Positions 46,005-54,448 of a stretch of 64,000 bases of DNA are shown in pieces (within the stretch, counting starts at the first letter, position 1; every line of letters starts with the position of its first letter). The DNA is taken from contig NZ_CP088014.1 of NCBI RefSeq assembly GCF_021044685.1, positions 1,178,001 through 1,242,000 of the forward strand, written 5' to 3'. Position numbers and translations under genes: made by a program. Under the pieces are notes generated by a model. The model did no database searches, was not told the origin of the DNA, and was given only the letters and a program-made list of their open reading frames with translations. This DNA is from Bradyrhizobium daqingense. Its GTDB lineage: Bacteria > Pseudomonadota > Alphaproteobacteria > Rhizobiales > Xanthobacteraceae.

Positions 46005-46736
46005 CTATCGCTTCGTCTCGCGGCAACCGGCGGCTTCTGCTTCTTCGACCGAGCAGAACCAGCGGGTGCCCTTGCTGATCTTCATCTTGATCTGAGTGTA
46101 CCAGCGGCTGGTCGGCTGGTGATAGATGCATTCGCCTGACGTGTTGACGTTGCCCTTGATGGTGCAGTCGGGCGAGGGCGCGACCGGTCCGGAGGCCGAG
46201 GCGAGCAGCACGGCATGAGCTCCGTCCGGCGGTTTGGTGGCGCCCAGGATGGTGGTCTTCTTGTTGCGCACGCGCCAGTCCCAGGGCGCGATGAACGCAC
46301 CCTGCCACATCCCGGCTTTTGCCTCGCGCGCGGCCGCCTCGTCGGGCTCGTAGTCCTTGGAGATGCGGGTATAGGCCAGCGCCCAGCCGTTGCGCACCAG
46401 CCATTTCTGGATGTCCTCGCCGCCGACCTCGCACCGCGCCACGGTGCGGCCGCGCCGGTCGATCGACCTCGTGTGGCAGACCCAGTTCTTGCCTTCGGCA
46501 TATTTGGCGAGCTCGTCGCGCGCGGCGACGCCGCAGGTCCAGCGCTCGGACTTGGTGTTGAGGCAGAGCTGGTCGACCGCGGGCGCGTCGATGCCGCCGA
46601 GCCGGATCCGCGCGTTCCCGATCACCACGGCGTCGCCGGCGCGCACCTTCGCCGTGCCGGTGATCTCGGCGGCCTCGGCTAGCGAGGGCAACGACAAGCC
46701 GAGCAGGGACAGCGCAATCAGGATTTTTCGCAACAT
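46005..46736 (-). CDS. Exported thermonuclease-fold protein with altered active site
   Basis: 243 residues from ATG 46736. Signal peptide (LRKILIALSLLGLSLPSLAEA), then a staphylococcal nuclease-like domain: IRLGGIDAPAVDQLC, RRGRTVARCEV, WLVRNGWALAYTR, AKAGMWQGAFIAPWDWR. The Glu that follows DAP in active family members is Ala here, while the Arg of GRTVARC is kept. A C-terminal 60-residue domain (CTIKGNVNTSGECIYH, GTRWFCSVEEAEAAGCR) matches the Excalibur-like tail seen in ExoI-type rhizobial proteins. It may bind rather than cut nucleic acid, or play an exopolysaccharide-linked role. Confidence 0.8.
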   Translation of the reverse strand: MLRKILIALSLLGLSLPSLAEAAEITGTAKVRAGDAVVIGNARIRLGGIDAPAVDQLCLNTKSERWTCGVAARDELAKYAEGKNWVCHTRSIDRRGRTVARCEVGGEDIQKWLVRNGWALAYTRISKDYEPDEAAAREAKAGMWQGAFIAPWDWRVRNKKTTILGATKPPDGAHAVLLASASGPVAPSPDCTIKGNVNTSGECIYHQPTSRWYTQIKMKISKGTRWFCSVEEAEAAGCRETKR

Positions 46737-46810
46737 GCCGGTCCGTGTGTGAAGAAAATCTCGATAGACGTCGCAATTGTGGTCGGCTTTTGTCTGCCCG
46801 GCCAGCATAT

Positions 46811-46825
46811 GCCTAACGGTTAGGC
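46811..46825. promoter_or_regulatory. Perfect inverted repeat upstream of the nuclease-like gene
   Basis: GCCTAAC-G-GTTAGGC, 75 bp before the start codon. The one-base centre argues for a protein site rather than a hairpin, though it could also mark the end of the upstream gene. Confidence 0.4.
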
Positions 46826-46848
46826 TTTCAACTTCCCGTCATCTCGGG

Positions 46849-46916
46849 GGCGAATAGCGAGTGCTGAATGGCGAATAGGGACGCGATCATTCGCTACTCG
46901 CCATTCACCATTCGCC
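46849..46916. repeat. GCGAATAG-type simple/palindromic repeat
   Basis: Short related units (GGCGAATAG, GGCGAATGG, GCGAGTAGCG) occur in both orientations with GGCGAAT and ATTCGCC at the ends. It overlaps the last codons of the 576-aa gene, so its C-terminus RRRMVNGE is encoded by repeat sequence. Confidence 0.55.
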
Positions 46917-48624
46917 GCCTCGCTATTGCGAGGCCCATCAGAACGAACGCCGACGTCACCTCGGGCCCGCCCACCAGGATCCGCGTCGGCGTCTTCATCT
47001 TGTTCCATTCATAGGCACGGAACGGACCGCGACGGCCGCCTTCACCGAGGCTCGCGACGATCACGTTCAGCGCGGGTGCGAAGGCGCGCGGGTCGGCGCC
47101 GAGATGGCCGAGCGCGATCAGCGCCAGGGCCGCGTCGAACACGTTCATCTCGGCGGCCATCAGCTCGCCCTTGACGTAGGACAGCACGCGGTGGCGGATG
47201 AAGTCGAAATCGCCGGCGGGGTCGATCGCGGCCTGCGCCGCCAGCGGCAACGACAGGAAGGCGGCATAGCAGCGGCCGAAATAGGCGCTGTAGAGCTCCG
47301 GCAGATAGTAGATGTGCGAGCGCGGATTGGCGAAGGCGCCGCTGGCCGCCAGGCGCTTCTGGAAGCCGATGATGCGATGCACGGTGGCGAGCCGCGCCGG
47401 TGTCTCCAGAACTTTCCAGCGCGCCAGATTGCGGAAGCTGACCTCGAGAATGTCCAGATTGAGCGTCGGATCGAGATCGTTGCCGTAGGGTCGCTCGCCC
47501 GCGAGATTGTCGATCCAGGTCGCGACCCCGCCCTCGTAGTCGATATTGTCGTTGAGCGGCACGGTCACGCGCGGCGCGTTGACGCCGGCCTGCACCTGGT
47601 AGCCGGCGTAGAAATCCAACAGCGGCTGGTCGATGATCGCATCGGTGCAGCCGGCCTGCGTCGCCGCGGAGATCGAGCAGGCCGTGGTGTCGCAATCGGG
47701 CACGTAGATGCCGAAGCCGAGATCCTGCTTGATCTGGGCGAAGAAGCGGGAGAAGCGCGGATGTGGCGCCGGCGCCAGCGCGGTGACGACATTGAACCGC
47801 GCGCCACCCAAGCCCTCCACCTCCTCGCGGCTGATATTGACGCAGAAATCCACCATGTCGGCGATCGCGCGCTCCGCCGCGGTCTTGTCGGCGGACGAGG
47901 CGAGCCCGGTCTCGACATAACTCAGCAACGCCTCGATGAAGAACGCGTCGTAATAGGCCGAGCGGTGGCGGATCTGCACCGGCTCCCACATCGGCTCGGC
48001 GATCCCTCGCCAGGGCGGATTGACCACTGCGGCGGCCTTCGAGCGGGCGATGAAGACGCGGGCGAGATTGAACAGCAGCGAGGAGTTCTTGTAGCCGCGG
48101 GCGTTCAGGCCCGTGAGCGCCATGATCAGCTCGCGTCCGCGGAAATCAGGATCGCCGATCAGGTTGAAGGCGGCGTAGGTGGGCAGAAAACCGTTGCGGC
48201 GGTACGAGCCGAGCAGATGCTGAGCACAGTCGCGGATCACGCGGTCGATCCGCGATTGGTCCGGCGCCGCGCCGACGAACATGGCCGGCGGCGGCCTCGG
48301 ATGGTCGAGCACGATGCTGTCAACGAGGTCGGCCACGGGCTGGCCGACGGCTGCCCAGTCGGGCTCCGCCTCGTCCCGCGCGCGGACGAGCGCCTGGCGC
48401 AGCGCCATCAGCTTGGCTTCGTCCCGGAGCTCGGGCAGCCCGGCCCGCCGCAGCAGCACCCGCAGCGCGGGGTTGCCGAGCGCGGTCTTATAGAATTTGG
48501 CCAGATGCGGATCGCCGCCGACAGGGCCCGACAAGACGGGATCGCACACGTCGTAAAGCGAGGGGCCGTCCTTCCGCGCCGTCAGCGCCCGGCAGGCGGC
48601 GCCGGCGAAATATTGAAAGCTCAT
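46894..48624 (-). CDS. Large protein of unknown function
   Basis: 576 residues from ATG 48624 (AGGT upstream); the frame is open to 48789 but the earlier part lacks a good start. No signal peptide or membrane segment is obvious. It is rich in aromatic residues (YRRNGFLPTYAAFNLIGD, HRSAYYDAFFIEALLSYVE, LPELYSAYFGRCYAAFLSLP), suggesting an all-helical toroid or terpenoid-cyclase-like repeat. A CxxxxCxxxxxxxxxC-like pattern (DCDTTACSISAATQAGC) is notable. No family recognised with certainty. Confidence 0.65.
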   Translation of the reverse strand: MSFQYFAGAACRALTARKDGPSLYDVCDPVLSGPVGGDPHLAKFYKTALGNPALRVLLRRAGLPELRDEAKLMALRQALVRARDEAEPDWAAVGQPVADLVDSIVLDHPRPPPAMFVGAAPDQSRIDRVIRDCAQHLLGSYRRNGFLPTYAAFNLIGDPDFRGRELIMALTGLNARGYKNSSLLFNLARVFIARSKAAAVVNPPWRGIAEPMWEPVQIRHRSAYYDAFFIEALLSYVETGLASSADKTAAERAIADMVDFCVNISREEVEGLGGARFNVVTALAPAPHPRFSRFFAQIKQDLGFGIYVPDCDTTACSISAATQAGCTDAIIDQPLLDFYAGYQVQAGVNAPRVTVPLNDNIDYEGGVATWIDNLAGERPYGNDLDPTLNLDILEVSFRNLARWKVLETPARLATVHRIIGFQKRLAASGAFANPRSHIYYLPELYSAYFGRCYAAFLSLPLAAQAAIDPAGDFDFIRHRVLSYVKGELMAAEMNVFDAALALIALGHLGADPRAFAPALNVIVASLGEGGRRGPFRAYEWNKMKTPTRILVGGPEVTSAFVLMGLAIARRRMVNGE

Positions 48625-49070
48625 GAAATACCTGGTCGCAGGGACTTTGGCGGGTCGTTTCTCTGGTGGCTTGGCCAAGGGCCGGCCAGCGCGCCGACAG
48701 CCACACGCCACCCCCTGCAAGTCTTTGAAAAAGCTACCCGGATTCGCAGGAAATACAAATGTGATCGCTGTCACGGAAAAAGGCGGCAAAGAGGCTGCAT
48801 GATCGGTCTCCGGAAGGCCACGGGGAATGAAAAAATGGGGGAATCCGCCTCGGAGAATTAATTAATATCTTCAGTGGCTTAGCTCAAATTTTGAGCAATC
48901 TATTGCCGGGGCACCTATATGCGGTTAAAGGTTTGTTTGGTGCGGCGCCGCAAATTGCGCGCAATTCGGGGGCACTTCCCCGGCCAATCCCTCAAACCTA
49001 AAGACGCTATCGCGCTACTCAAACAGTGTGCGCGCGCTTGGCTGGTCTTTGGCACAGGAAACGAACCGAG
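48625..49070. other. 446-bp divergent intergenic region rich in palindromes
   Basis: No convincing gene. It holds GCTCAAATTTTGAGC (48882-48896) and AATTGCGCGCAATT (48953-48966), both perfect inverted repeats, within an unusually AT-rich stretch (48855-48930) upstream of the pseudo-caspase gene. Likely regulatory. Confidence 0.5.
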
Positions 49071-49919
49071 ATGAATGTAAGGCAGCTCGACCTTTCCAGA
49101 CGCACGATCGCGCTGGCCGCGGCCCTCATCGGCACGGTCTCGCTGGTGATCGGCGCCCATGCTGCTCTCAACATGCGCGCGATCGATGCGGCCAAGGCCG
49201 TCTCGACCGACCAGATCACCGGCTCGATCGGCCAGACCTCGCGCCTGGCGCTGGTCATCGGCAATGGACATTACCCCGACGCCAACGCGCCGCTGACGCA
49301 GTCGATCAACGACGCCCGCGCGCTGTCCTCGTCCCTGCGCAAGAACGGCTTTGATGTCGACATGGTGGAAGACGCGACCAAGGACGACATGGTCCGCGCC
49401 GTCAACCGCCTAAAGTCCCGCATCAAGCACGACACCGTCGTCATGCTGTTCTTTGGCGGCTACGGCGTGCAGGCCGGCCGCGAGAGCTACATGCTGCCGG
49501 TCGATGCCGTGATCTGGAAGGAAAGCGACGTCCGCCGCCAGGGCGTCTCCATCGACGGTGTGCTCGACATGATGAAGGAGCAGGGCGCCAAGGCCAAGCT
49601 CGTCGTGGTTGACGCCTCCCGCCGCAATCCCTTCGAACGCCGCTTCCGCTCCTACAGCCACGGCCTCGCGCCGATCAGCGCGCCCGACAATGCGCTGATC
49701 CTCTCCTCGGCCTCGCCCGGCAAGGTCGTCGACGACGGCAAGGGCGAGCACAGCGTGCTGGTCAGCGAGTTCCTCAACAACCTCAATGCGCAGGGCAGCG
49801 CCGAGAGCGTCTTCAACAAGACCCGCCTCGCCATCTCCCGTGCCAGCGAGGGCGATCAGGTCCCGACCATCTCCTCGTCATTGCTCGAGGACGTCCGCTT
49901 CGGCGAAGCCGGCGGCTAG
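49071..49919 (+). CDS. Caspase-fold protein lacking both catalytic residues (pseudo-caspase)
   Basis: 282 residues from ATG 49071. An N-terminal hydrophobic helix (TIALAAALIGTVSLVIGAHA) suggests export or membrane anchoring. The peptidase C14 fold is clear: RLALVIGNGHYPDANAPL, INDARALSSSLRKNGFDV, YMLPVDAVIW, LILSSASPG. But the His of the usual SGHG reads GGYG (about residue 130), and the Cys of the usual DACR reads DASR (about 182). Proteolysis by the normal Cys-His dyad is therefore not expected. It may act as a scaffold or inhibitor. Monocistronic, with a strong terminator. Confidence 0.88.
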   Translation: MNVRQLDLSRRTIALAAALIGTVSLVIGAHAALNMRAIDAAKAVSTDQITGSIGQTSRLALVIGNGHYPDANAPLTQSINDARALSSSLRKNGFDVDMVEDATKDDMVRAVNRLKSRIKHDTVVMLFFGGYGVQAGRESYMLPVDAVIWKESDVRRQGVSIDGVLDMMKEQGAKAKLVVVDASRRNPFERRFRSYSHGLAPISAPDNALILSSASPGKVVDDGKGEHSVLVSEFLNNLNAQGSAESVFNKTRLAISRASEGDQVPTISSSLLEDVRFGEAGG

Positions 49920-49956
49920 TTTTTCTTAGGTCTTGCGACGTACTGCGAAGTCTCGT

Positions 49957-50011
49957 GCCCCGGACGCGTCGCATCATGCAATGATGCGACGCTGAGCCGG
50001 GGCCATTTTTT
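49957..50011 (+). terminator. Strong terminator after the pseudo-caspase gene
   Basis: GCCCCGG (49957-49963) pairs with 49997-50003 and GCGTCGCATCAT (49966-49977) pairs with 49981-49992, giving a long hairpin followed by TTTTTT at 50006-50011. Confidence 0.85.
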
Positions 50012-50031
50012 GGGGCGCGCTGCGCCTGCAA

Positions 50032-50118
50032 CGTCATTGCGAGGAGCTCTCGCGACGAAGCAATCCAGAATCGCTCCGCGGAAAGAATCTGGATTGCTTC
50101 GCTTCGCTCGCAATGACG
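50032..50118. repeat. Dispersed palindromic repeat
   Basis: CGTCATTGCGAG is perfectly inverted at the right end, with an inner perfect pair GAAGCAATCCAGA (50057-50069) / 50088-50100. A well-known style of intergenic repeat in Bradyrhizobium and Rhodopseudomonas. It sits just past the adaptor gene stop. Confidence 0.75.
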
Positions 50119-50128
50119 ATGGTGACTG

Positions 50129-51022
50129 CTACTTCGCAGCTTCCGCGCTTGCCATCACCGGGCGTACCGGATCGCCCTCGCGCAGCAGCGCGCCCGCGCG
50201 CGCCACGACGACGTCGCCCTCGTTGAGGCCGTCGCGAATCTCGATATTGCCGCCCGACATCAGTCCGACCTCGACGCGCTTGGTCTCGACGCGATTGCGG
50301 CGGATCACCTGCACCACCGTGCCGGCCGAGGAATATTGCACAGCGGTCAGCGGCACCGCGACGTTGCAGCTCTGCCCGGACTTGATCAGCGCGCGCCCGC
50401 TCGCGTTGAGCAACAGGCGCTTCTGCGAGGAGATGCCGATATAGACCATGCCTTGCTGGATGTTCTGCTCGACGGTCGGTCCGATGCGGCGGATCTTGCC
50501 GTCAATGTCGCCGGAGCCGGCGATGCGCACGGTCGCCTGCTGGTTGACCGCGAGCTTGCGCATATCGGTGGTCGCGACCAGGCCGACCAGGTCGTATTCG
50601 CTGCGCGCCACGATCGTGAACAGGGCCTCGCCCTTCGCCGATGCGAAATTGCCGATCTGCGCGGTCGAGGTGGCGATCACGCCCGCCACCGGCGCGGTGA
50701 CCTGAAGCGTGCCGCCTTCCGGCAGCGCCAGCCGGGCCAGCACCTGGCCGGCGGTGGTGGTCTGGCCGGCTTCTGCCAGCACCTCCGTCACCTTCAGGCC
50801 GGGACGTTCGGGCCGCACCGAGCTTTCCTCGCGTGCGATGATCGAGCCGGTCGCCTCGACGATGTCGGAGAAGCAGGATTTCGCGACCTTCAGCACCGTG
50901 ACTGCCGGCCCCTTGGGAGCATCGTCCTCGGCGGCGCCGGCCGGATTTGGGCCGAGCGCGAACACTCCGGCGATGACTGCGGGAAACAGGCTTCGGGCGA
51001 CGGCACGGGGAAAATGACGCAT
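50129..51022 (-). CDS. Periplasmic adaptor (membrane fusion) protein of an efflux system
   Basis: 297 residues from ATG 51022. Signal peptide (FPAVIAGVFALGPNPAGAA), then an HlyD/RND adaptor layout: EATGSIIAREESSVRPERPG, lipoyl-like VTAPVAGVIATSTAQIGNFA, beta-barrel and C-terminal GLMSGGNIEIRDGLNEGDVVV. The coiled-coil hairpin is very short. No RND pump or outer-membrane channel lies beside it, so it is an orphan adaptor or works with a distant pump. Confidence 0.83.
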   Translation of the reverse strand: MRHFPRAVARSLFPAVIAGVFALGPNPAGAAEDDAPKGPAVTVLKVAKSCFSDIVEATGSIIAREESSVRPERPGLKVTEVLAEAGQTTTAGQVLARLALPEGGTLQVTAPVAGVIATSTAQIGNFASAKGEALFTIVARSEYDLVGLVATTDMRKLAVNQQATVRIAGSGDIDGKIRRIGPTVEQNIQQGMVYIGISSQKRLLLNASGRALIKSGQSCNVAVPLTAVQYSSAGTVVQVIRRNRVETKRVEVGLMSGGNIEIRDGLNEGDVVVARAGALLREGDPVRPVMASAEAAK

Positions 51023-51208
51023 CGAAAATTCCACAGGGGGTTCAAGCCCTTCAATCGATAGCAGATGGCAACGTGCCGGACCACGGCGCTGTTGCCTCAT
51101 GGTAGGATGCCGCGTTGGCGTGGCCGCCGCGGCAAGTCCTTGATTAGTCGCGGGATTAGAGATCAGGTTCGCTGCTGCCAAAAAGCGACGGCAGATACTC
51201 GCCGGCGG

Positions 51209-51379
51209 TCAGTTCCGGCGATCGCCGAGCGGCTTGCCTGTGGAACGATCGAGCAGGTGCAGTCCGGTACAGGCCGGACAGGGCACGGACACATGCGTGC
51301 GCTCGCCCGGCTCATCGTCAAGCCGATGCTGCACGTTCATGCCGGTCCGTGGGCACTTGAAGACGATCTGACGGTCCAT
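51209..51379 (-). CDS. Small four-cysteine-type (zinc-ribbon-like) protein
   Basis: About 56 residues from ATG 51379. The pattern FKCPRTGMNVQ and VPCPACTGLHLLDRSTGKPL gives one CP and one CPxC cysteine group, resembling small rhizobial zinc-ribbon proteins. No good ribosome site; the frame also extends to 51409. Function unknown. Confidence 0.55.
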   Translation of the reverse strand: MDRQIVFKCPRTGMNVQHRLDDEPGERTHVSVPCPACTGLHLLDRSTGKPLGDRRN

Positions 51380-51448
51380 GGCGGATGATATGGCGCCAAG
51401 GTCCGCCATTTGAAATTGCGGATCACTACGTAGGCCGATCGACGCCCT

Positions 51449-52564
51449 TCACGGCAGGCTCAGGAATTCGACCCAGTTCGGCTTCTTGCCGGTGGGATAG
51501 GATTTCAGCTTGGTGAGCGCGCCGCTGCTCTGATCAATCGCGTAGACCGTCATGCCGTCGGAGAGCTCGCCGACCGCGGCGAGGTAGCGCCCCGAGGGAT
51601 CGATGTTGAAGCCGCGCGGCTGCTTCTCGGTCGGCACGCTGCCGATCGTGGTCAGCTTGCCGCTGCCTGCATCGATCCTGTAGGCGGCGAGCGTGTTCGT
51701 GGTGCGTTCCGAGGCATAGAGGAAGCGGCCGTCTGGGGTGAGGTGGATGTCGGCGGCCCAGGGTTTGCCACCAAAACCCTCCGGCAGCGCGCTGGTGCGC
51801 TGCATCTCGGTCCAGGCGCCGCTCTTGGCCTCATAGCTGAACGCCGCGACATCGCCGTTCAGCTCATGGACGAGATAGACGAACTTGCCGCTCGGGTGAA
51901 ACACGAAGTGCCGCGGTCCCGATTTCTCCGGCACCTTGACCGCCGGCGGATCGTTCGGCGTCAGCGTGCCCGCCGTTGAATCGAACGCAAAGCTCAGCAC
52001 CTGGTCGGAGCCGAGATTGGTCGCGAACACGAAGCGGTTATCAGGCGCAGGCAGGAACGCATGCGCGTTCAGCCCGGTCGGGATCACCTGCTTCGGCTCG
52101 GCGGCGACGCCATTCGCCTGAAGCGGATTCAGCGCGACCTTGTTGCCGCCATAGGACGCGCTGAACAGGAACTTGCCGCTGCGATCGACCGCGATATTGG
52201 CCATGCTGTCGGCGAGCGGACCGTTGCCGACATGGCCGAGCCGGCCGGTTTTGGGATCGATCGCAAAACTGACGGCGAGGTATGGCTGCGAGCGGATTCC
52301 GGCGATCAGCACGCGCTTGTCGGGGGTGATCGCGAGCGGCGTCGAGGAGCCGGGCTTTTCCACGCCGGTGAAGGCAGCGGTCTGCACCGGTGTCATCTCG
52401 CCGCTTTCGGCCATCTTGAACACGCTGATGTCGTTGCTGTCGGCGTTGCCGACATAAGCGAAGGTTTCGGCCATGCCGGCGCGGACTCCAGGAATGAGGG
52501 CAAGAAGTGTGAGGGCGGTGGCGATCGCAGCGCGTGATGCGGTACGTCGAATCGGTGTCGACAT
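51449..52564 (-). CDS. Exported seven-bladed beta-propeller lactonase-family protein
   Basis: 371 residues. Signal peptide (AAIATALTLLALIPGVRA), then repeated propeller blades of the 6-phosphogluconolactonase (Pgl, YbhE-like) family: YVGNADSNDISVF, PSGKFVYLVHELNGDVAAF, PDGRFLYASERTTNTLAAY, RGFNIDPSGRYLAA. Cytosolic Pgl hydrolyses 6-phosphogluconolactone; the exported form more likely acts on another lactone or binds ligand. Single gene. Confidence 0.85.
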   Translation of the reverse strand: MSTPIRRTASRAAIATALTLLALIPGVRAGMAETFAYVGNADSNDISVFKMAESGEMTPVQTAAFTGVEKPGSSTPLAITPDKRVLIAGIRSQPYLAVSFAIDPKTGRLGHVGNGPLADSMANIAVDRSGKFLFSASYGGNKVALNPLQANGVAAEPKQVIPTGLNAHAFLPAPDNRFVFATNLGSDQVLSFAFDSTAGTLTPNDPPAVKVPEKSGPRHFVFHPSGKFVYLVHELNGDVAAFSYEAKSGAWTEMQRTSALPEGFGGKPWAADIHLTPDGRFLYASERTTNTLAAYRIDAGSGKLTTIGSVPTEKQPRGFNIDPSGRYLAAVGELSDGMTVYAIDQSSGALTKLKSYPTGKKPNWVEFLSLP

Positions 52565-52690
52565 GGTCTCCTCCTCGAAGCCGGTGCGGCATCATCGTTT
52601 TGCCGTCGAGGATAGCGGGAGGCGCGCCACTGCACCAAATTCCAGATGGAATTGATCGATGCCTAAATTGTATCGGTCGCGCGCGAATGG

Positions 52691-52825
52691 CTAGCGCGCC
52701 GCCGTTACGCTGCGGGAGGGCAGATGCGGGCCCGTCGGATGGTTGGGCGGGCCAAGCACAGTCCATACCGCCACTGCAAGCAGCCCGCAGGTCAGGATGG
52801 TCCAGGCGATCAGTCGTCTCCGCAT
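52691..52825 (-). CDS. Small single-pass membrane protein
   Basis: About 44 residues from ATG 52825: a positively charged start MRRRLIAW, one hydrophobic helix (TILTCGLLAVAVWTVLG) and a Pro-rich tail PPNHPTGPHLPS. Composition supports a real small membrane protein, but no ribosome site is obvious and an upstream start at 52882 is possible. Confidence 0.5.
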   Translation of the reverse strand: MRRRLIAWTILTCGLLAVAVWTVLGPPNHPTGPHLPSRSVTAAR

Positions 52826-52969
52826 CGGGCCCCGTCCGCCGGCCGAAATCGAGATGTCCCTGCCGGTGATCGTGCACCGCAAACCGCGGCGATCCTATGA
52901 CCTCGTTCACAGGCGAAGATGTCTCACGCGCAAATGCGAACCAATGCCGCGCCAGTGCATTGAAGCATC

Positions 52970-53146
52970 ATGCCCCGTGAAAACGACCTCGAAGGCAAGC
53001 CCGACATGGGCGGCAAGCATGGCGGTCAGAAAGGCCAGCCAAAGCCGCCGCCGCGCCCGCGTGAGGGTGAGAACGACGCGGACGTCGTGGCAAAGCGCCA
53101 CACCGGTCAAACCGATCACGCCTCGCCACCGACCAAACAAAAGTAG
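52970..53146 (+). CDS. Small hydrophilic, probably disordered protein
   Basis: 58 residues from ATG 52970: MPRENDLEGKPDMGGKHGGQ, then KGQPKPPPRPREGENDADVV and a Lys-rich end. Low hydrophobicity and Gly/Pro/Lys richness resemble stress-type hydrophilic peptides. No strong ribosome site. It precedes the 40-aa gene on the same strand by 83 bp. Confidence 0.5.
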   Translation: MPRENDLEGKPDMGGKHGGQKGQPKPPPRPREGENDADVVAKRHTGQTDHASPPTKQK

Positions 53147-53229
53147 CGCTGTATTCGCGGCGGGAACGGCAGCGTCGCCGTGCCGTTATCCGAACCCACG
53201 GCGAATGGAATCGAAACGGAGGCTGGCAC

Positions 53230-53352
53230 GTGTTTTGGATCTATTGGAACACCGCCTGGTCGCTCATCATCAGCGGCATCATGTTCGCCACCATCGTCAG
53301 CCATCCCGACGCCGAGATCGCCGAAGTGCGCGCCGCAAAACGTTTGATGTGA
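53230..53352 (+). CDS. 40-residue single-helix membrane protein
   Basis: GTG 53230 has GGAGG seven bases upstream. The peptide starts MFWIYWNTAWSLIISGIMFA, a clear transmembrane helix, and ends HPDAEIAEVRAAKRLM, a charged tail. Very small membrane proteins of this type often tune larger membrane complexes. Too short for routine gene calling. Confidence 0.6.
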   Translation: MFWIYWNTAWSLIISGIMFATIVSHPDAEIAEVRAAKRLM

Positions 53353-53454
53353 ATTGTTGCGGCGCCGGAAAGCGCGATGAGATCGGGATGAACCTCATCG
53401 CGCTTCAGGTTGCGATCGGATCACGCTCTCATGCGAGGCGGACCCGCCCAGCCG

Positions 53455-54411
53455 TCAGTAGTCCCAGAACGCCGGGATCCAACGGAACGAATTGCCGTCC
53501 ACCGCGACATGTCCAATCGAAGGGAATGGCATGTGGGTGGCCACCAGCAATTCGCGGTTCGCGGCCAGCTCGCGCAGCAGACGGACGCGAACGCGCGCGG
53601 CCTCTTCGGGATCATGCTCGAACCCGTTGTGCCAGTCGGGGTGATCGAAGCCGACCGTGAATACGGCATCGCCGGCGAATGTCAGCCGGTCGCCGCCCGA
53701 TGCCAGGCGGACGATGCTGTGCCCGGGGGTATGGCCGCCGGTGCGGGTGACCATCACGCCCGGCGCCACCTCGTGCTCGTCCTCGAAGGTGCGCAGCTGA
53801 TTGTGGTATTCTTTGGCGAACCGCTTCGCGGTCGCCCGCAGCGCGTCCGGAAATCCCGGCGGCATCGAGACGTGGGTAAAATCGGGGTCCTCCCAGAACT
53901 TGACCTCAGCGGCAGCGACGTGGATCCGCAAATCGGGACGCAGCCCTTCCTTCACCTCGTCGACGAGCAGCCCGCCAATGTGATCCATATGCATGTGGGT
54001 CAGCACCACATCGGTCACCGCCCCGAGATCAATGCCGGCGGCCTCAAGTCGCTTGCTCAACTGCCCGGCCCGCGGCAGATGCAGGTCCGGATCGGACCCC
54101 AATCCCGCATCGACGAGGATGGTCTGGCTGCCGCTCCGCACCACAACCACGTTCAGCGCCCAGTCGAACGCATCCGGCGGCAGGAACATGTCCTTCAGCC
54201 AGGCCGCGCGGACGGCCGGATCGGCGTTGTGGGCCAGCATCGCACCCGGCAGCGTCAGCACGCCGTCACTGATCACCATGACGTCGATCTCGCCGATCTT
54301 CAGCGCATAGCGCGACGGGACCAGCTCTTCGGGGCGTGGCCTGCTCACATGTGTGGGTTTGTGCAAATTCATGTTCGTCTTCTCCTGGGTATTTCGGATC
54401 GCTTGACTCAT
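53455..54411 (-). CDS. Metallo-beta-lactamase-fold hydrolase
   Basis: 318 residues from ATG 54411; a second in-frame ATG at 54372 also has AGGAG upstream. Metal motif LTHMHMDHIGG (HxHxDH), then RTGGHTPGHSIV (His), FAGDAVF (Asp) and ATHMPFP (His), the five-ligand binuclear zinc site. Lactonase or thioester/aryl ester hydrolase-like; no signal peptide. Its promoter seems to lie in the repeat block at 54507-54582, inside the end of the upstream pump gene. Confidence 0.87.
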   Translation of the reverse strand: MSQAIRNTQEKTNMNLHKPTHVSRPRPEELVPSRYALKIGEIDVMVISDGVLTLPGAMLAHNADPAVRAAWLKDMFLPPDAFDWALNVVVVRSGSQTILVDAGLGSDPDLHLPRAGQLSKRLEAAGIDLGAVTDVVLTHMHMDHIGGLLVDEVKEGLRPDLRIHVAAAEVKFWEDPDFTHVSMPPGFPDALRATAKRFAKEYHNQLRTFEDEHEVAPGVMVTRTGGHTPGHSIVRLASGGDRLTFAGDAVFTVGFDHPDWHNGFEHDPEEAARVRVRLLRELAANRELLVATHMPFPSIGHVAVDGNSFRWIPAFWDY

Positions 54412-54448
54412 CTTCGATGCTCCTCTGTTCGTCGTGCCGGTGGGGTGT

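Noticed and set aside
47104..48861. 585-codon plus-strand frame opposite the 576-aa gene
   Set aside because: Codon and residue composition favour the minus-strand reading, which also has a start with a ribosome site.
52907..53140. 77-codon minus-strand frame
   Set aside because: Antisense to the 58-aa hydrophilic gene; the plus-strand reading looks more protein-like, though neither is proven.
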